A stretch of DNA of 64,000 bases from Ornithinibacillus halotolerans (GCF_014637405.1 NZ_BMEY01000018.1:1-64000), one strand, 5' to 3'; shown: positions 1-8,541, counted from the first letter of the stretch. Notes: generated by a model from the sequence alone, not told the origin. Made by a program: numbers and translations.

Positions 1-74
1 AGCTTATATCCAAGAGGTCCTTCCAGATATTCAGTCACAACTTCTTCCCTAAATTCCTCACTATACGTTGCCAT
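1..74 (-). CDS. IS3-family transposase OrfA, N-terminal fragment
   Basis: The first 24 codons are present, beginning MATYSEEFREEVVTEYLEGP, and the frame runs off the window edge. This opening is typical of the helix-turn-helix OrfA of IS3-type elements, which binds the IS ends and is normally extended by a programmed frameshift into OrfB. Only the start can be seen, so intactness is unknown. Confidence 0.55.
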   Translation of the reverse strand, partial: MATYSEEFREEVVTEYLEGPLGYK

Positions 75-121
75 AAAAAATCACCCCAAAAGTTATTTTT
101 TACTCTAACTTTTGGGGTGCA
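1..121 (-). mobile_element. End of an IS3-type insertion sequence (rest outside the window)
   Basis: The outer end reads TGCACCCCAAAAGTTAGAGT on the minus strand (about 102-121), typical of an IS terminal inverted repeat. A second copy of CACCCCAAAAGTTA lies inside it at 83-96 in the opposite orientation, so the end can fold into a hairpin. A transposase start codon follows at 74. The sequence after 121 is a GC-rich genomic repeat whose left arm is missing or altered, so the element appears to have landed in or beside that repeat. The family is inferred from the transposase N-terminus and the end sequence. Confidence 0.6.
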
Positions 122-300
122 GGTCCATATACGGAGACTCCTGTGGGAGGAAAGGCATCGGTGAGACCCCGCAAGAGCGTTAGCTCTGAGGAGGCTCACC
201 AGCCGCCCACGGAAAGCGCAGTATATTTCCGGGGCGGGTCTGATGCTCTAGTTTAATGTTCGGTTTTTCCTATGTTAGAAATAGTTTTGTCTCAGCCTCT
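122..300 (+). repeat. GC-rich interspersed palindromic repeat, copy 1
   Basis: The stretch contains GAGACTCCTG, GGAGGAAAGGCATCGGTGAG, GAGGCTCACCAGCCGCCC and GGAAAGCGCAGTATATTTCC, and it closely matches 9243-9537. GTGAG pairs with CTCAC and the arms fold into a long stem-loop. Repeats of this kind recur in many Bacillaceae genomes. The left arm, present in copy 2, is replaced here by the end of the insertion sequence. The right flank keeps the conserved CGGTTTTT and CTCAGCC blocks near 263-297. Confidence 0.75.
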
Positions 301-520
301 TATTTATTATTGAAATTTTCAAAGATACATAGGACTTCTTGACTATATTTTTAAAAATTTGAAACTTTTTCCATTCGATAAACGTCTATATATAAGAGAG
401 TAGGAGAATCCTCACAATTTAATTCTAACCCTCGCAATGATAAAACTATATCAATATAAATTCCATATAAATAAAGAAAACGGGCACATACATATATAGC
501 CTTAGTATAGGGAGGAGAAA

Positions 521-1060
521 ATGAGAAAGTTACTGTTTTTTTTATTACTAATCCTCATCATAACTGGCTGTTCAACACAAACACTCGAAGGGGCTTTAAG
601 TAACAGTGGTTACGGAGAACATGATATACCAGAAATTTTATATCAAAATGATGAGGTCGGTGTAGTAATTTTTCTTACTAAAGATTCAGGCGGAGATTAT
701 GTTATTTGTAGAAGTACTTTTGAAAAGAATCGATTTGGCCGGTATGTAATTAATACAAATGATGATTTCTCCATGGCAGTGGATATTGGTAGAAAGACTG
801 AATTTATCCACTTTGATACATTAGGTGAAGAAGCGAATAATTCACTAAATATTATTTGGGGCGGTGTTTTTAATTATCCGGGTGCAAAACAAGTAGATTA
901 TGAAATTCGTAATGAGGACGGAACATTAATGAAAAATAAAGTAGATATTAATAAAAGGCATATTTTTGTAGATGTACTTTCTGAAGAAGTGGCGGATTCT
1001 CATTCGATAACATTTGATGTAATGGATCGGGACGGAAATGTGATGTTTAGTTATAATTAA
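521..1060 (+). CDS. Putative lipoprotein of unknown function
   Basis: The 179-residue product starts with a lipoprotein signal peptide: MRK, a run of about 12 hydrophobic residues, then the lipobox ITGC with Cys17 as the predicted lipidated residue. The mature part is polar with several aromatic beta-strand-like stretches and no motif I recognise. The start is supported by GGGAGGAG just upstream. The protein is expected on the outer face of the membrane. A small membrane protein gene follows after 35 bp and both end at the terminator at 1323, so they are probably co-transcribed. Confidence 0.7.
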   Translation: MRKLLFFLLLILIITGCSTQTLEGALSNSGYGEHDIPEILYQNDEVGVVIFLTKDSGGDYVICRSTFEKNRFGRYVINTNDDFSMAVDIGRKTEFIHFDTLGEEANNSLNIIWGGVFNYPGAKQVDYEIRNEDGTLMKNKVDINKRHIFVDVLSEEVADSHSITFDVMDRDGNVMFSYN

Positions 1061-1095
1061 TAATACTAAACAATACTTAACTAGGAGTGACGAAA

Positions 1096-1323
1096 GTGCC
1101 GTTTCAAGTATTTATTGTACTTTTTATAGGTCTAGTGTTTATAGTATTCGGCTATCTTATTTTCTCTGGAAAAGCGCCTACTTTACTGGACTTTTTCCTA
1201 AAACAGGGTGTAACTTATGAAGATAAACGCTCTAATCGATTTTTTGGACTCATAATTATCATCATCGGAATTGCTATTATGTTATTACCACTTATTCTTG
1301 GTGTAGAAAATATGAATATATAA
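1096..1323 (+). CDS. Small two-helix membrane protein
   Basis: The protein has 75 residues with hydrophobic segments at about 3-25 and 48-67. I place the start at the GTG at 1096 because AGGAG at 1083-1087 is then correctly spaced; an upstream in-frame GTG at 1087 overlaps that ribosome binding site. No family is recognised. It lies 35 bp after the lipoprotein gene and before a shared terminator. Confidence 0.6.
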   Translation: MPFQVFIVLFIGLVFIVFGYLIFSGKAPTLLDFFLKQGVTYEDKRSNRFFGLIIIIIGIAIMLLPLILGVENMNI

Positions 1324-1359
1324 AAAGTCGTACCACAACTATTGTGGTACGACTTTTTT
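1323..1359. terminator. Bidirectional terminator between convergent genes
   Basis: AAAAAGTCGTACCACA and TGTGGTACGACTTTTT form a near-perfect stem with A and T tracts on both sides. It serves the small membrane protein gene and the opposing MFS gene. Confidence 0.85.
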
Positions 1360-2878
1360 ATTTCTCTTCTATTTTTGAAGTTTCATCCGGTGCTACTGCC
1401 GTTTCTGATACAGGTTTTCCAACCGGAACTCTTTTGATGAAAAAGGCCAAAATTAACGCAACAATTAATATAATCGCTGAGACTAAAAATGAAAAATTGA
1501 TCCCATTTAACATGGCAATATTTCCAATTTGTGTCGGTACATCTACACTAGAATTTGGATCGATTAGGCTCATATCTACTGGTTCATTAGCCATTTCTTC
1601 TAATCGAAATTCCATTCGTTTATTCATCACTGTTACAAGTAGTGCTGAACCAATTGCGCCCGATACTTGGGACAACGTATTATTTACAGCTGTACCATGT
1701 GGATAATCTTTCATTGGCAATTGATTTAATCCATTGGTCATAACAGGCATATTTACTAGTGACATACCGAATGTACGAATAGAGAACATTAGCGCAACTA
1801 GTAAATAAGGTGTAGTTAATGATAACTTACTAAAGAAGAATGTAGCTACAATGACGATCGTTAAACCAATAATAGCTAATCCTCTTGCCCCATGTTTATC
1901 AAATAGTCGACCAGAGATTGGTGACATAATTCCCATGATAATTGCTCCTGGAAGCATAAGTAATCCTGCTTCTGTTGGAGAGAATGGACGAACAGTTTGT
2001 AAATAAATTGGGACTAAAATCATACCAGAAAATAATGCAAGTGATATCGTAACCGAGATTGCAGAAGAAAGAGCAAACATCGGATATTTAAACACTCTAA
2101 ATTCCAATAATGGTTCTTCAAGTTTAAATTGGCGAAGAATTAACCAAACAAGTCCAATGACACCAGCGATAATTGTTCCATAAACAAGTGGATCATTCCA
2201 ACCTAAATCACCAGCTGAACTGAAACCATATAGTAATCCACCAAAACCAATACTTGATAAAATAATAGATAACACATCTAATTTAATCTTATTCTGTGGT
2301 GTAAAGTTCTTCAGACGGAAGATTGCATAAACAAGTGAGAAGATGGAGAAAGGTAAAACGATATTGAATAGCATTCTCCAGCTAAAGTGTTCAACAATTA
2401 CTCCAGATAATGTTGGTCCAAGTGCAGGAGCTACAATCATGACTAAGCCAAAGAATCCCATCACTTGCCCACGTTTTTCAATTGGGAATGCAACAAGCAT
2501 AACATTCATGAGTAGGGGCATCATGATAGCCGATCCGGATGCTTGAATCATTCTTGCAGTTAGTAATATACCAAATGTTGGTGAAATACTAGCAAGTAAC
2601 GTACCAATTGTAAATAACGACATCGCAGCAATGAAAATGCTTCGATTCGTAAATCGTTGAATAAAAAAAGCGCTTGCTGGAATTAATATCCCGTTAACAA
2701 GCATGTATCCTGTTGCTAACCATTGTACTACGGCAGGTTTCACTTGAAACTCTTCCATAATAGAAGGTAATGCAACATTTAAAAATGTTTCATTTAAAAT
2801 AGCTACAAACGCCCCAATAAAAAGAATTGCAATTATACCATAAGGGGGTTTTTGTTCTTGTGTTTTAATTTCTGTCAT
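1358..2878 (-). CDS. DHA2-family multidrug efflux MFS transporter
   Basis: The 506-residue protein has about 14 membrane segments, as expected for the EmrB/QacA (DHA2) branch of proton-driven drug exporters. Family motifs are visible: WLATGYMLVNGILIPASAF in helix 2, a glycine/proline-rich motif C (GLVMIVAPALGPTLSGVIVE) in helix 5, and SGRLFDKHGARG in a later loop. It is divergent from a TetR-family regulator at 3040, which probably represses it. A second, clearly related exporter lies at 17314. The substrate cannot be told from the sequence. Confidence 0.9.
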   Translation of the reverse strand: MTEIKTQEQKPPYGIIAILFIGAFVAILNETFLNVALPSIMEEFQVKPAVVQWLATGYMLVNGILIPASAFFIQRFTNRSIFIAAMSLFTIGTLLASISPTFGILLTARMIQASGSAIMMPLLMNVMLVAFPIEKRGQVMGFFGLVMIVAPALGPTLSGVIVEHFSWRMLFNIVLPFSIFSLVYAIFRLKNFTPQNKIKLDVLSIILSSIGFGGLLYGFSSAGDLGWNDPLVYGTIIAGVIGLVWLILRQFKLEEPLLEFRVFKYPMFALSSAISVTISLALFSGMILVPIYLQTVRPFSPTEAGLLMLPGAIIMGIMSPISGRLFDKHGARGLAIIGLTIVIVATFFFSKLSLTTPYLLVALMFSIRTFGMSLVNMPVMTNGLNQLPMKDYPHGTAVNNTLSQVSGAIGSALLVTVMNKRMEFRLEEMANEPVDMSLIDPNSSVDVPTQIGNIAMLNGINFSFLVSAIILIVALILAFFIKRVPVGKPVSETAVAPDETSKIEEK

Positions 2879-2917
2879 TCACTTCAACCTACCTTCCGTT
2901 TCACATAGCACTTATGT

Positions 2918-2946
2918 ATTTTATACCGACAGTACAATTTTGGCAA
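2918..2946 (-). promoter_or_regulatory. Sigma-A promoter of the DHA2 exporter gene
   Basis: On the minus strand TTGCCA (2941-2946) is followed after exactly 17 bp by TAAAAT (2918-2923). It sits in the divergent region with the TetR gene, where an operator would be expected. I see no convincing perfect palindrome. Confidence 0.55.
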
Positions 2947-3039
2947 TAGGGAAATTTATATATAACTGGTTTCATTTGAAATAATAAGGTTTATACGTTT
3001 AAATAAGATTATACTAATGTTCCAATAAGGTGATGAAAA

Positions 3040-3930
3040 ATGAAAATAAATGAACGGAAGATGAGGATTATAGATACCGCTCATCAATTATTTATAAAAA
3101 AAGGATTCCATACAACATCTATTCAAGACATTATTGAGGAAGCCAAAATTTCTAAAGGGACTTTCTATAATTACTTTGTCTCGAAGAACGAATGTTTATT
3201 AGCTATACTGGAAAAGGTTCAGGCTGAAGGTGATCAAAAACGGATGGAGCTTGAACACGGAAAAAATCGTAATGATGAGGAAATTTTTATTCAACAAATT
3301 GCGGTTCGTTCGAATATGAATCGGAAATATAGTATGCTGGCATTATTTGATGCCATTGCTCATTTGGACGACCCTGGAATTAAAAAGTTCCTAAGGAAAC
3401 AGTATCAGACAGAAGTTAACTGGACAGCGAAAAGAATTAGTGAGATTTATACTCCAGGAACAATTGATTATTCTATTGACCAAGCAGTGATGTTAGTAGG
3501 AATGATTCATCATTTTATGCATACATGGAAAATGGGAACTGAACAGGATGTTGAAGCAGAGACTGTTATTCGTTTCCTATTAAAAAGGTTGAGACCTATG
3601 ATTAATAATCAACTCGAAACAGGTGAACGGTTCTTTTCTCCTGGTTGGCTTGGTAATGAAATGGATACGAATAAACCAATGGAAATTCGTGATCAAATAA
3701 TACAAAAAATAGAAGAATTGTCCCCCTTTGCTAATGCAAAACAAAAGAAATACCTACTATTCTTAAAAGAAGAACTGGTAACTGATGAGCCGAGAGAGTT
3801 CTTAATCGAAAGTGTTATACTATCATTGCATCACTTATTTGAGAAAACGAAGTCATGGCATGAAGTTAGACAAATCATTCAATTAACGAAAAAGTTTCTC
3901 GATAAAAAGGAGGATAAAATTGGGATATAA
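3040..3930 (+). CDS. TetR/AcrR-family transcriptional regulator
   Basis: The 296-residue protein has a TetR DNA-binding domain at about residues 5-55, including IIDTAHQLFIKKGFHTTSIQ and SKGTFYNYFVSKNECLLAIL. The remainder is an alpha-helical ligand and dimer domain that is longer than the usual roughly 200-residue total. It is transcribed away from the DHA2 exporter, the classic layout of a repressor released by the exporter's substrate. The downstream NTF2-like gene starts inside its last codons. Confidence 0.85.
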   Translation: MKINERKMRIIDTAHQLFIKKGFHTTSIQDIIEEAKISKGTFYNYFVSKNECLLAILEKVQAEGDQKRMELEHGKNRNDEEIFIQQIAVRSNMNRKYSMLALFDAIAHLDDPGIKKFLRKQYQTEVNWTAKRISEIYTPGTIDYSIDQAVMLVGMIHHFMHTWKMGTEQDVEAETVIRFLLKRLRPMINNQLETGERFFSPGWLGNEMDTNKPMEIRDQIIQKIEELSPFANAKQKKYLLFLKEELVTDEPREFLIESVILSLHHLFEKTKSWHEVRQIIQLTKKFLDKKEDKIGI

Positions 3931-4291
3931 ACAAGCATTAGCGAATTATATTGAAGCAACAAATACTCATGATTTTCGTAATGTGCGTAAAGTATTAGAT
4001 GAACAAGCGGTATATTGGTTTTCCAATCGAACGTGTGAAACACTTGAGGATATTGGTAATTATTTTGAAAACGCATGGAATACGATTAAGGAAGAAGTGT
4101 ATTCTGCAGTAGACGTCAATTGGATTGTTGTAGAAGATAAAACAGCAACGTGTTTGTATACGTATCATTATGAAGGTTATTATAATGGTGAATTTATTAG
4201 CGGGGAAGGTAGAGCAACAAATGTTTTTGTTAAAAAATCAAGCGGAGAATGGAAATTAATACATGAGCATTTGAGTCCAATGCCTAATTAA
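3920..4291 (+). CDS. NTF2/SnoaL-like small protein
   Basis: The protein has 123 residues with the pattern of an NTF2-like alpha+beta cone: ALANYIEATNTHDFRNVRKV, then WFSNRTCETLEDIGNYF and a C-terminal strand ending WKLIHEHLSPMP. The start is TTG at 3920 with AAGGAGG 6 bp upstream, overlapping the TetR stop by 11 bp, so translation is probably coupled. Proteins of this fold bind or turn over small molecules. No catalytic residues can be assigned. Confidence 0.7.
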   Translation: MGYKQALANYIEATNTHDFRNVRKVLDEQAVYWFSNRTCETLEDIGNYFENAWNTIKEEVYSAVDVNWIVVEDKTATCLYTYHYEGYYNGEFISGEGRATNVFVKKSSGEWKLIHEHLSPMPN

Positions 4292-4310
4292 TAGAGGAAC
4301 TATTGATAAA

Positions 4311-4349
4311 AGAAGGAGTAACATTTCTTGTAAATGTTATTCTTTTTTT
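4311..4349 (+). terminator. Terminator after the TetR and NTF2-like genes
   Basis: AGTAACATTT and AAATGTTATT form the stem and a T7 run follows. Confidence 0.7.
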
Positions 4350-4605
4350 GTTGATGGCTTAGTTGCATACATTGAGCGCCCTAATCTCGTTACGGCTCAA
4401 TGATAATTTATGATTCCTGTTTCTTTCGTTATTCAATGGTACATAGTACTCATCCTATCTTTCTCCCCATTTTTATTACTTCTACTAATTGATCATTTCG
4501 CTAAATTCCATCTAATAATATTTTTACAAAATCTTCTCTAATTAAAGGATTTTCGACAACAAAACTAGAATAATAGAATAGGATCAATTTTGGAGGATTG
4601 ATAAC
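4350..4605. other. Gene-free stretch with one hairpin
   Basis: CATTGAGC and GCTCAATG (4370-4402) form a perfect 8-bp stem around a 17-nt loop, without a T-run. The rest is AT-rich. Short minus-strand coding-like stretches are interrupted by stops, so the stretch may be a decayed gene, but nothing can be identified. Confidence 0.4.
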
Positions 4606-5115
4606 ATGATTCGTCTATTACAACCTAGTGATGCTGAGCAATACTATGCTCTTCGTTTAGAAGCCTTACAAGAAAATCCAGAAGCATTTGCCACAAGTTA
4701 TGAGGAAGTTATTCGAAATAAAGATGCAATAAAACAATATGAAAAAAGCTTTGCCCAAAAGAATTTTTATACTTTTGGGGCATTTGAAGATGAAAAGCTT
4801 ATTGGAATGATAACATTACTTCCAGAATCTAAGGAAAAGCTAAAACATAAGGCAAATATTTTTGCAATGTATGTGACCCCATCTTTTCGTGAAAAAGGAA
4901 TAGGGTATGGGCTGTTAGATGCCGCTATAAAAAAAGCCCGGGAACTAGATAGGATTATTTCTATAAATTTAACGGTTGTATCCATTAATCATGGTGCTAA
5001 AGCACTCTATAACAAGTTTGGTTTTCAAACATTCGGGTTAGAGGAGAGGGCATTAAAAATTAATAATGTATACTTTGATGAAGAATATATGACATTAAGT
5101 TTAGACAAAGAATAG
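4606..5115 (+). CDS. GNAT-family N-acetyltransferase
   Basis: The 169-residue single-domain protein has the acetyl-CoA-binding loop motif V(T)PSFREKGIGYGLLDAAI (a Q/RxxGxG/A type) at about residues 88-105 and the C-terminal ALYNKFGFQTFG typical of GNAT enzymes. The substrate is unknown. It heads a tight three-gene set with a second GNAT and fosB, which suggests a small-molecule resistance or detoxification role. TGGAGG precedes the start. Confidence 0.85.
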   Translation: MIRLLQPSDAEQYYALRLEALQENPEAFATSYEEVIRNKDAIKQYEKSFAQKNFYTFGAFEDEKLIGMITLLPESKEKLKHKANIFAMYVTPSFREKGIGYGLLDAAIKKARELDRIISINLTVVSINHGAKALYNKFGFQTFGLEERALKINNVYFDEEYMTLSLDKE

Positions 5116-5125
5116 AGGGAAGTAA

Positions 5126-5593
5126 TTGAATTGGACAACTAGAAGGATGACGGATACATATGCAATAGAAATTCTTAGTTGGAAATATGAAAAACCGTAT
5201 GATTTATATAATAATGTATTATCAGGTGAAGCAATTTTGGAATTAACTAGCCCTTCCTATCATGCAATTGTCTCGGACGAAAAAGTAATTGGTTTCTTTT
5301 GCACTGGTAAAGATGCTCAAGTACCTGCCGGTAACCAAGTTGGCGCATATGAAAATGACTGTATTGATATTGGTTTAGGGATGAGACCTGATTTAACAGG
5401 CAAAGGGTTAGGTGCTGAGTTTTTCAAGTATATATTAAAACAAGTAATGGAAAAGAATAGTGGCTGTTTGCGATTGACCGTTGCTGATTTTAACAAGCGG
5501 GCAATCCGTTTATATGAAAAGTTCAACTTCGAAAAAACATGTGAATTCCTACGAAACGACCAAAAGTTTATAGTAATGGTAAAGGAAGATTAA
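5126..5593 (+). CDS. GNAT-family N-acetyltransferase
   Basis: The protein has 155 residues; the acetyl-CoA loop is seen in MRPDLTGKGLGAEFFKYIL and the GNAT C-terminal motif in RAIRLYEKFNFEKTCEF. The likely start is TTG at 5126, 5 bp after GAGGGA. An in-frame ATG at 5147 is possible but lacks as good a ribosome binding site. It lies 10 bp after the previous GNAT gene and 3 bp before fosB. Confidence 0.8.
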   Translation: MNWTTRRMTDTYAIEILSWKYEKPYDLYNNVLSGEAILELTSPSYHAIVSDEKVIGFFCTGKDAQVPAGNQVGAYENDCIDIGLGMRPDLTGKGLGAEFFKYILKQVMEKNSGCLRLTVADFNKRAIRLYEKFNFEKTCEFLRNDQKFIVMVKED

Positions 5594-5596
5594 ACA

Positions 5597-6019
5597 ATGA
5601 AGGTTGGTCCAATCAATCATTTATTATTTTCTGTTTCTGATTTAGAAAAATCTATTAAGTTTTACGAACAAGTATTTAATGCAAAGCTACTAGTAAAAGG
5701 TAGAACTACTGCATATTTTGATTTAAATGGACTATGGCTTGCGTTAAATGAAGAAAAAAATATACCAAGGAATGAAATCTCTCAATCCTATACGCATATT
5801 GCTTTTTCAATTGATAATGAGGATTTCGATAGTTGTTATGAAAAATTAAAAAGTCTAAATGTAAAAATACTACAAAGTCGTAAACGAGATAGCCGAGATA
5901 AGAAGTCTATCTATTTCACTGATCCAGATGGACACAAATTTGAGTTTCATACAGGTACATTGAAGGATAGAATGGATTACTATAAGGAAACAAAGCCACA
6001 CATGAAGTTTTTTGATTAG
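5597..6019 (+). CDS. fosB: FosB metallothiol transferase (fosfomycin resistance)
   Basis: FosB adds bacillithiol (or cysteine) to the epoxide of fosfomycin in a divalent-metal-dependent reaction in the cytoplasm. The 140-residue sequence follows the FosB pattern closely: [51 protein letters not shown] and a C-terminal [10 protein letters not shown]. The three metal ligands of this VOC-fold enzyme are visible as His8, His67 and Glu116. Length and motifs match intact chromosomal FosB proteins of Bacillaceae. It is the third gene of a tight cluster with two GNAT enzymes. Confidence 0.92.
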   Translation: MKVGPINHLLFSVSDLEKSIKFYEQVFNAKLLVKGRTTAYFDLNGLWLALNEEKNIPRNEISQSYTHIAFSIDNEDFDSCYEKLKSLNVKILQSRKRDSRDKKSIYFTDPDGHKFEFHTGTLKDRMDYYKETKPHMKFFD

Positions 6020-6066
6020 TGACTGTTAGGAAGCTAATTAGTATATTTATTGAAAGGATGTCCTAG

Positions 6067-6513
6067 ATGAGCAAAACAGAAGTAACATCAAAAATGAACA
6101 TAAAAAGATCAGCAAAAGAAGTGTTTGAAGCGATTGTAGATCCAAATAAAATCGGGAATTTTTGGTTCACCTCTAGTTCAGAACGTTGGGAACAGGGAAA
6201 ACAAATTACATTAACATATGCGGAATATGAGGCAGTAGGAACAATTAATGTTCAGGAAATCAAGCAAGATGAGAAAATTGTTTATACGTGGGGACAAGAA
6301 CAGGGAGAAGTAACAGTTGTTACCATTACCTTTCAAAAATTAGAAGATAATAGTACGACCATTGAAGTAACGGAGTCTGGCTGGAAAGCTGAAGACAAAG
6401 AATTATTTAATAAAATGTTGGGCCAAAAAGAAGGTTGGGTGTATACGCTATCTTGTTTAAAAGCCTATTTAGAGCATGGAGTTAGTGATTTAAGGGCCTC
6501 ATTGGTTCATTGA
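6067..6513 (+). CDS. SRPBCC (AHSA1-like) family protein
   Basis: The protein has 148 residues with the AHSA1-type START-like fold: an N-terminal strand MNIKRSAKEVFEAIVDPNKI, a central W(E/T)xG segment, and a C-terminal helix KEGWVYTLSCLKAYLEHG. Such proteins bind hydrophobic ligands in a cavity, and their exact role is usually unknown. AAGGATG precedes the ATG. It stands 47 bp after fosB and could be read from the same promoter. Confidence 0.8.
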   Translation: MSKTEVTSKMNIKRSAKEVFEAIVDPNKIGNFWFTSSSERWEQGKQITLTYAEYEAVGTINVQEIKQDEKIVYTWGQEQGEVTVVTITFQKLEDNSTTIEVTESGWKAEDKELFNKMLGQKEGWVYTLSCLKAYLEHGVSDLRASLVH

Positions 6514-6557
6514 TAAAACGGAAGGAATTTCCTTTAATAGGTGAATTCCTTCATTGT

Positions 6558-7004
6558 TTATACATGCTTATGTAACTGCCATTTCAACATCTGTTTTTCT
6601 ACTCCAACTACAGTCATTCCTAATTTCTTTAACACCTTTATAGATGCAATGTTATCTTCGAGGCATTCAGCAATAACCATATCTACATCATCATGAGTAA
6701 AGGCCCAGTCTACTATTGCCTGTGCTACTTCAGTAGCAAACCCATTATTTTGTGCAACAGGGACGACCGCATATCCAATCTCTACTGTGTTATTTAAAGT
6801 TGGCTTTCCTTTAAATCCGATATCACCAATAATTTGGTCTGATTTTTTCTCGATAATTAACCACGGTCCCCAACCTAATAGACTAGAATCAATAAGAAGA
6901 TCTTGTAAGTGCATTTTTATATGAGGTCTTAATTCATATGTGACAGATGTCATTAATTCTTCGGTGCACGGTAATAACTTTAATCTCTCCGTATTAATTT
7001 CCAT
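6558..7004 (-). CDS. GNAT-family N-acetyltransferase (RimJ/RimL-like)
   Basis: The 148-residue protein belongs to the acetyltransf_3 type: INTERLKLLPCTEELM at the start, GDIGFKGKPTLNNTVEIGYAV in the middle and NIASIKVLKKLGMTVVGVE at the end. The acetyl-CoA loop VPVAQNNGFATEVAQAI is recognisable, although the usual RGxG is NNGF here. It is transcribed against its neighbours. Confidence 0.8.
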   Translation of the reverse strand: MEINTERLKLLPCTEELMTSVTYELRPHIKMHLQDLLIDSSLLGWGPWLIIEKKSDQIIGDIGFKGKPTLNNTVEIGYAVVPVAQNNGFATEVAQAIVDWAFTHDDVDMVIAECLEDNIASIKVLKKLGMTVVGVEKQMLKWQLHKHV

Positions 7005-7125
7005 TAAACTCTTCCTTTTTTCAGTATTAGCTTTCCGTATCTACTATTTTATTTTACAATGTAATTGGAGTTAAAACATTATTATTTTTCAGAAAAAAAA
7101 TAACAGTTGGATTGGGGGAATTAAT

Positions 7126-7572
7126 ATGAATAAAACATACCAACAATTTGAGAGTACGATTGATGAGATTACTAAAATAAGCGATACTGAGTATACATTA
7201 TTATTAGAACCAATACAGGAAGGGAAATGGTCAATTCGAGAGATTATTGGACATTTATATTATTGGGATAAATATAATGTGGAAGTAATGGTTCCGAAGA
7301 TGCAAGAGAACGCAAATTTGCCACCATTCCCAGACCATGATGAACATAATGCCGAGGGAATTGCTAAATTAGAAGGTAAAAGCTTAGAAACTATTATTGA
7401 TCTATTTATTAAAACAAGAAAAAGACTCATCGACAGCATTTTAGAAGTAAAGCCTGAAACTAGATTTACGATAGGAAAGGGAAAAAGGCAATTTTCTGGT
7501 GAAAGCTTTATCAAAATCTTTCTGAAACATGATCAACACCATTTAAAGCAAATACATAATAAATTAGCATGA
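7126..7572 (+). CDS. DinB-like four-helix metal-binding protein
   Basis: The 148-residue protein fits the DinB/YfiT fold. His43 (REIIGHLYYWDKYN) and the C-terminal HxxxH of FLKHDQHHLKQI (about His135 and His139) form the expected metal site. Known relatives include bacillithiol and mycothiol S-transferases. With fosB 1.1 kb upstream a thiol-transfer role is attractive but unproven. A terminator-like stem follows at 7593. Confidence 0.8.
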   Translation: MNKTYQQFESTIDEITKISDTEYTLLLEPIQEGKWSIREIIGHLYYWDKYNVEVMVPKMQENANLPPFPDHDEHNAEGIAKLEGKSLETIIDLFIKTRKRLIDSILEVKPETRFTIGKGKRQFSGESFIKIFLKHDQHHLKQIHNKLA

Positions 7573-7587
7573 AATGAGTAAAACACA

Positions 7588-7625
7588 ATAAAAAGGAACC
7601 CCATAACAAATAAGGGGTTCCTTAA
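7588..7625. terminator. Terminator between convergent dinB-like and lipoprotein genes
   Basis: AAGGAACCCC and GGGGTTCCTT pair. The T-run is best on the minus strand, for the lipoprotein gene. Confidence 0.75.
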
Positions 7626-7631
7626 TATTAT

Positions 7632-8060
7632 TTATTCAAATCCCAGCTGCTCAATTTGATTCATCAAATTCGTTATACTGTCAATCGTCTTAAATAACTC
7701 TGTATTTTTAATTTCTTCAATTGCTACTTCGCCATTTTCTTGTATATGATCAATTGTCTGAATAAGTTTTTCATTTTTTTCTACTAAATTATGATGAACA
7801 CTTTCAGCAATGGCAGGAACTTCAATCGTATTAAATTGCTCCGCCATCCCTTCGATGTCTGTTAACATATTTTCTAATTCTTGCTCATTTACATTTCCAT
7901 CGAAAGAAGATTGAATTTCTTCCGCAAAGGTACTTAGTTCATTCAAATATTCAGTTGCTTCTGTTGCATAGTTAATTGTATTTTGAGTCTCTTCTAAAAA
8001 TCCACATCCAGATAAAAATAGGATGGTAGATAGTAGAAAGATGCTAATTATTTTCTTCAT
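7632..8060 (-). CDS. Small helical lipoprotein (DUF6376-like)
   Basis: The product is 142 residues with a lipoprotein signal ending in LFLSGC (Cys19). The mature part is almost entirely amphipathic helix rich in Glu, Asn and Ile, consistent with a coiled-coil bundle outside the membrane. It resembles a family of small Bacillus lipoproteins of unknown function, an assignment made from memory of the family pattern. It is divergent from the arsR-type gene, whose operators may lie between them. Confidence 0.7.
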   Translation of the reverse strand: MKKIISIFLLSTILFLSGCGFLEETQNTINYATEATEYLNELSTFAEEIQSSFDGNVNEQELENMLTDIEGMAEQFNTIEVPAIAESVHHNLVEKNEKLIQTIDHIQENGEVAIEEIKNTELFKTIDSITNLMNQIEQLGFE

Positions 8061-8162
8061 GTAAGGTCTCCTTTGATGAATAGGTTACCATTAGGATAAC
8101 ATGTTTAGCAAAAGTTGTCGTCTTCCTATTATTTAACACTTTTCTGAAAATTGTTGACATGA

Positions 8163-8204
8163 AGGTTATAATACGATAACCTATATATAACCAAATGGTT
8201 ATAT
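8163..8204. promoter_or_regulatory. Two tandem palindromes, probable ArsR-type operators
   Basis: AGGTTAT-N6-ATAACCT (8163-8182) is followed at once by ATATAACC-N4-GGTTATAT (8185-8204), 16 bp before the regulator's ATG. TTGACA lies at 8154-8159, so bound repressor would cover the promoter. A related GGTTA/ATAAC pair is seen near 8087-8101 beside the divergent lipoprotein gene. Confidence 0.65.
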
Positions 8205-8220
8205 AATTGAGGTGAGAGAA

Positions 8221-8541
8221 ATGACAGATGTATATCGTGCATTAGGGGACCAAACAAGGCGAGAAATTTTACAGTTATTAAAAGAAGGTAACAAAACCCA
8301 AAAAGAAATAGTAGAGTCATTTGCAATCTCTCAGCCAGCAATTAAGAAGCATTTAACGGTTCTTTTAGAAGAGAAAATGATTACATCATATGTTCATGGT
8401 AGATTTAGGGTTTATTCCTTAAATACTGAATTACTGCACGAAGCTTACCAGGAAATGCTTCAATACATCGGAGATTTACTAGATGATCAACTCGTAAGTT
8501 TAAAAAAATATGTGGAAGAAGGAGACATTCGAGATGATTAA
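8221..8541 (+). CDS. ArsR/SmtB-family autorepressor (SdpR-like)
   Basis: The 106-residue protein has a winged helix: RALGDQTRREILQLLKEG, then the recognition helix in ISQPAIKKHLTVLLEEKMI and the wing VHGRFRVYSLN. No cysteine pair for metal binding is visible, so it fits the metal-independent SdpR-like group found next to SRPBCC genes. I take the ATG at 8221 with GAGGTGAG upstream rather than the GTG inside that site. The next gene overlaps its last 8 bp. Confidence 0.85.
   Translation: MTDVYRALGDQTRREILQLLKEGNKTQKEIVESFAISQPAIKKHLTVLLEEKMITSYVHGRFRVYSLNTELLHEAYQEMLQYIGDLLDDQLVSLKKYVEEGDIRDD

Noticed and set aside
4350-4605. Decayed minus-strand gene
   Set aside because: Some coding-like stretches exist (NPLIREDFVKILLDGI), but stops interrupt and no family can be named, so I list only a gene-free stretch.
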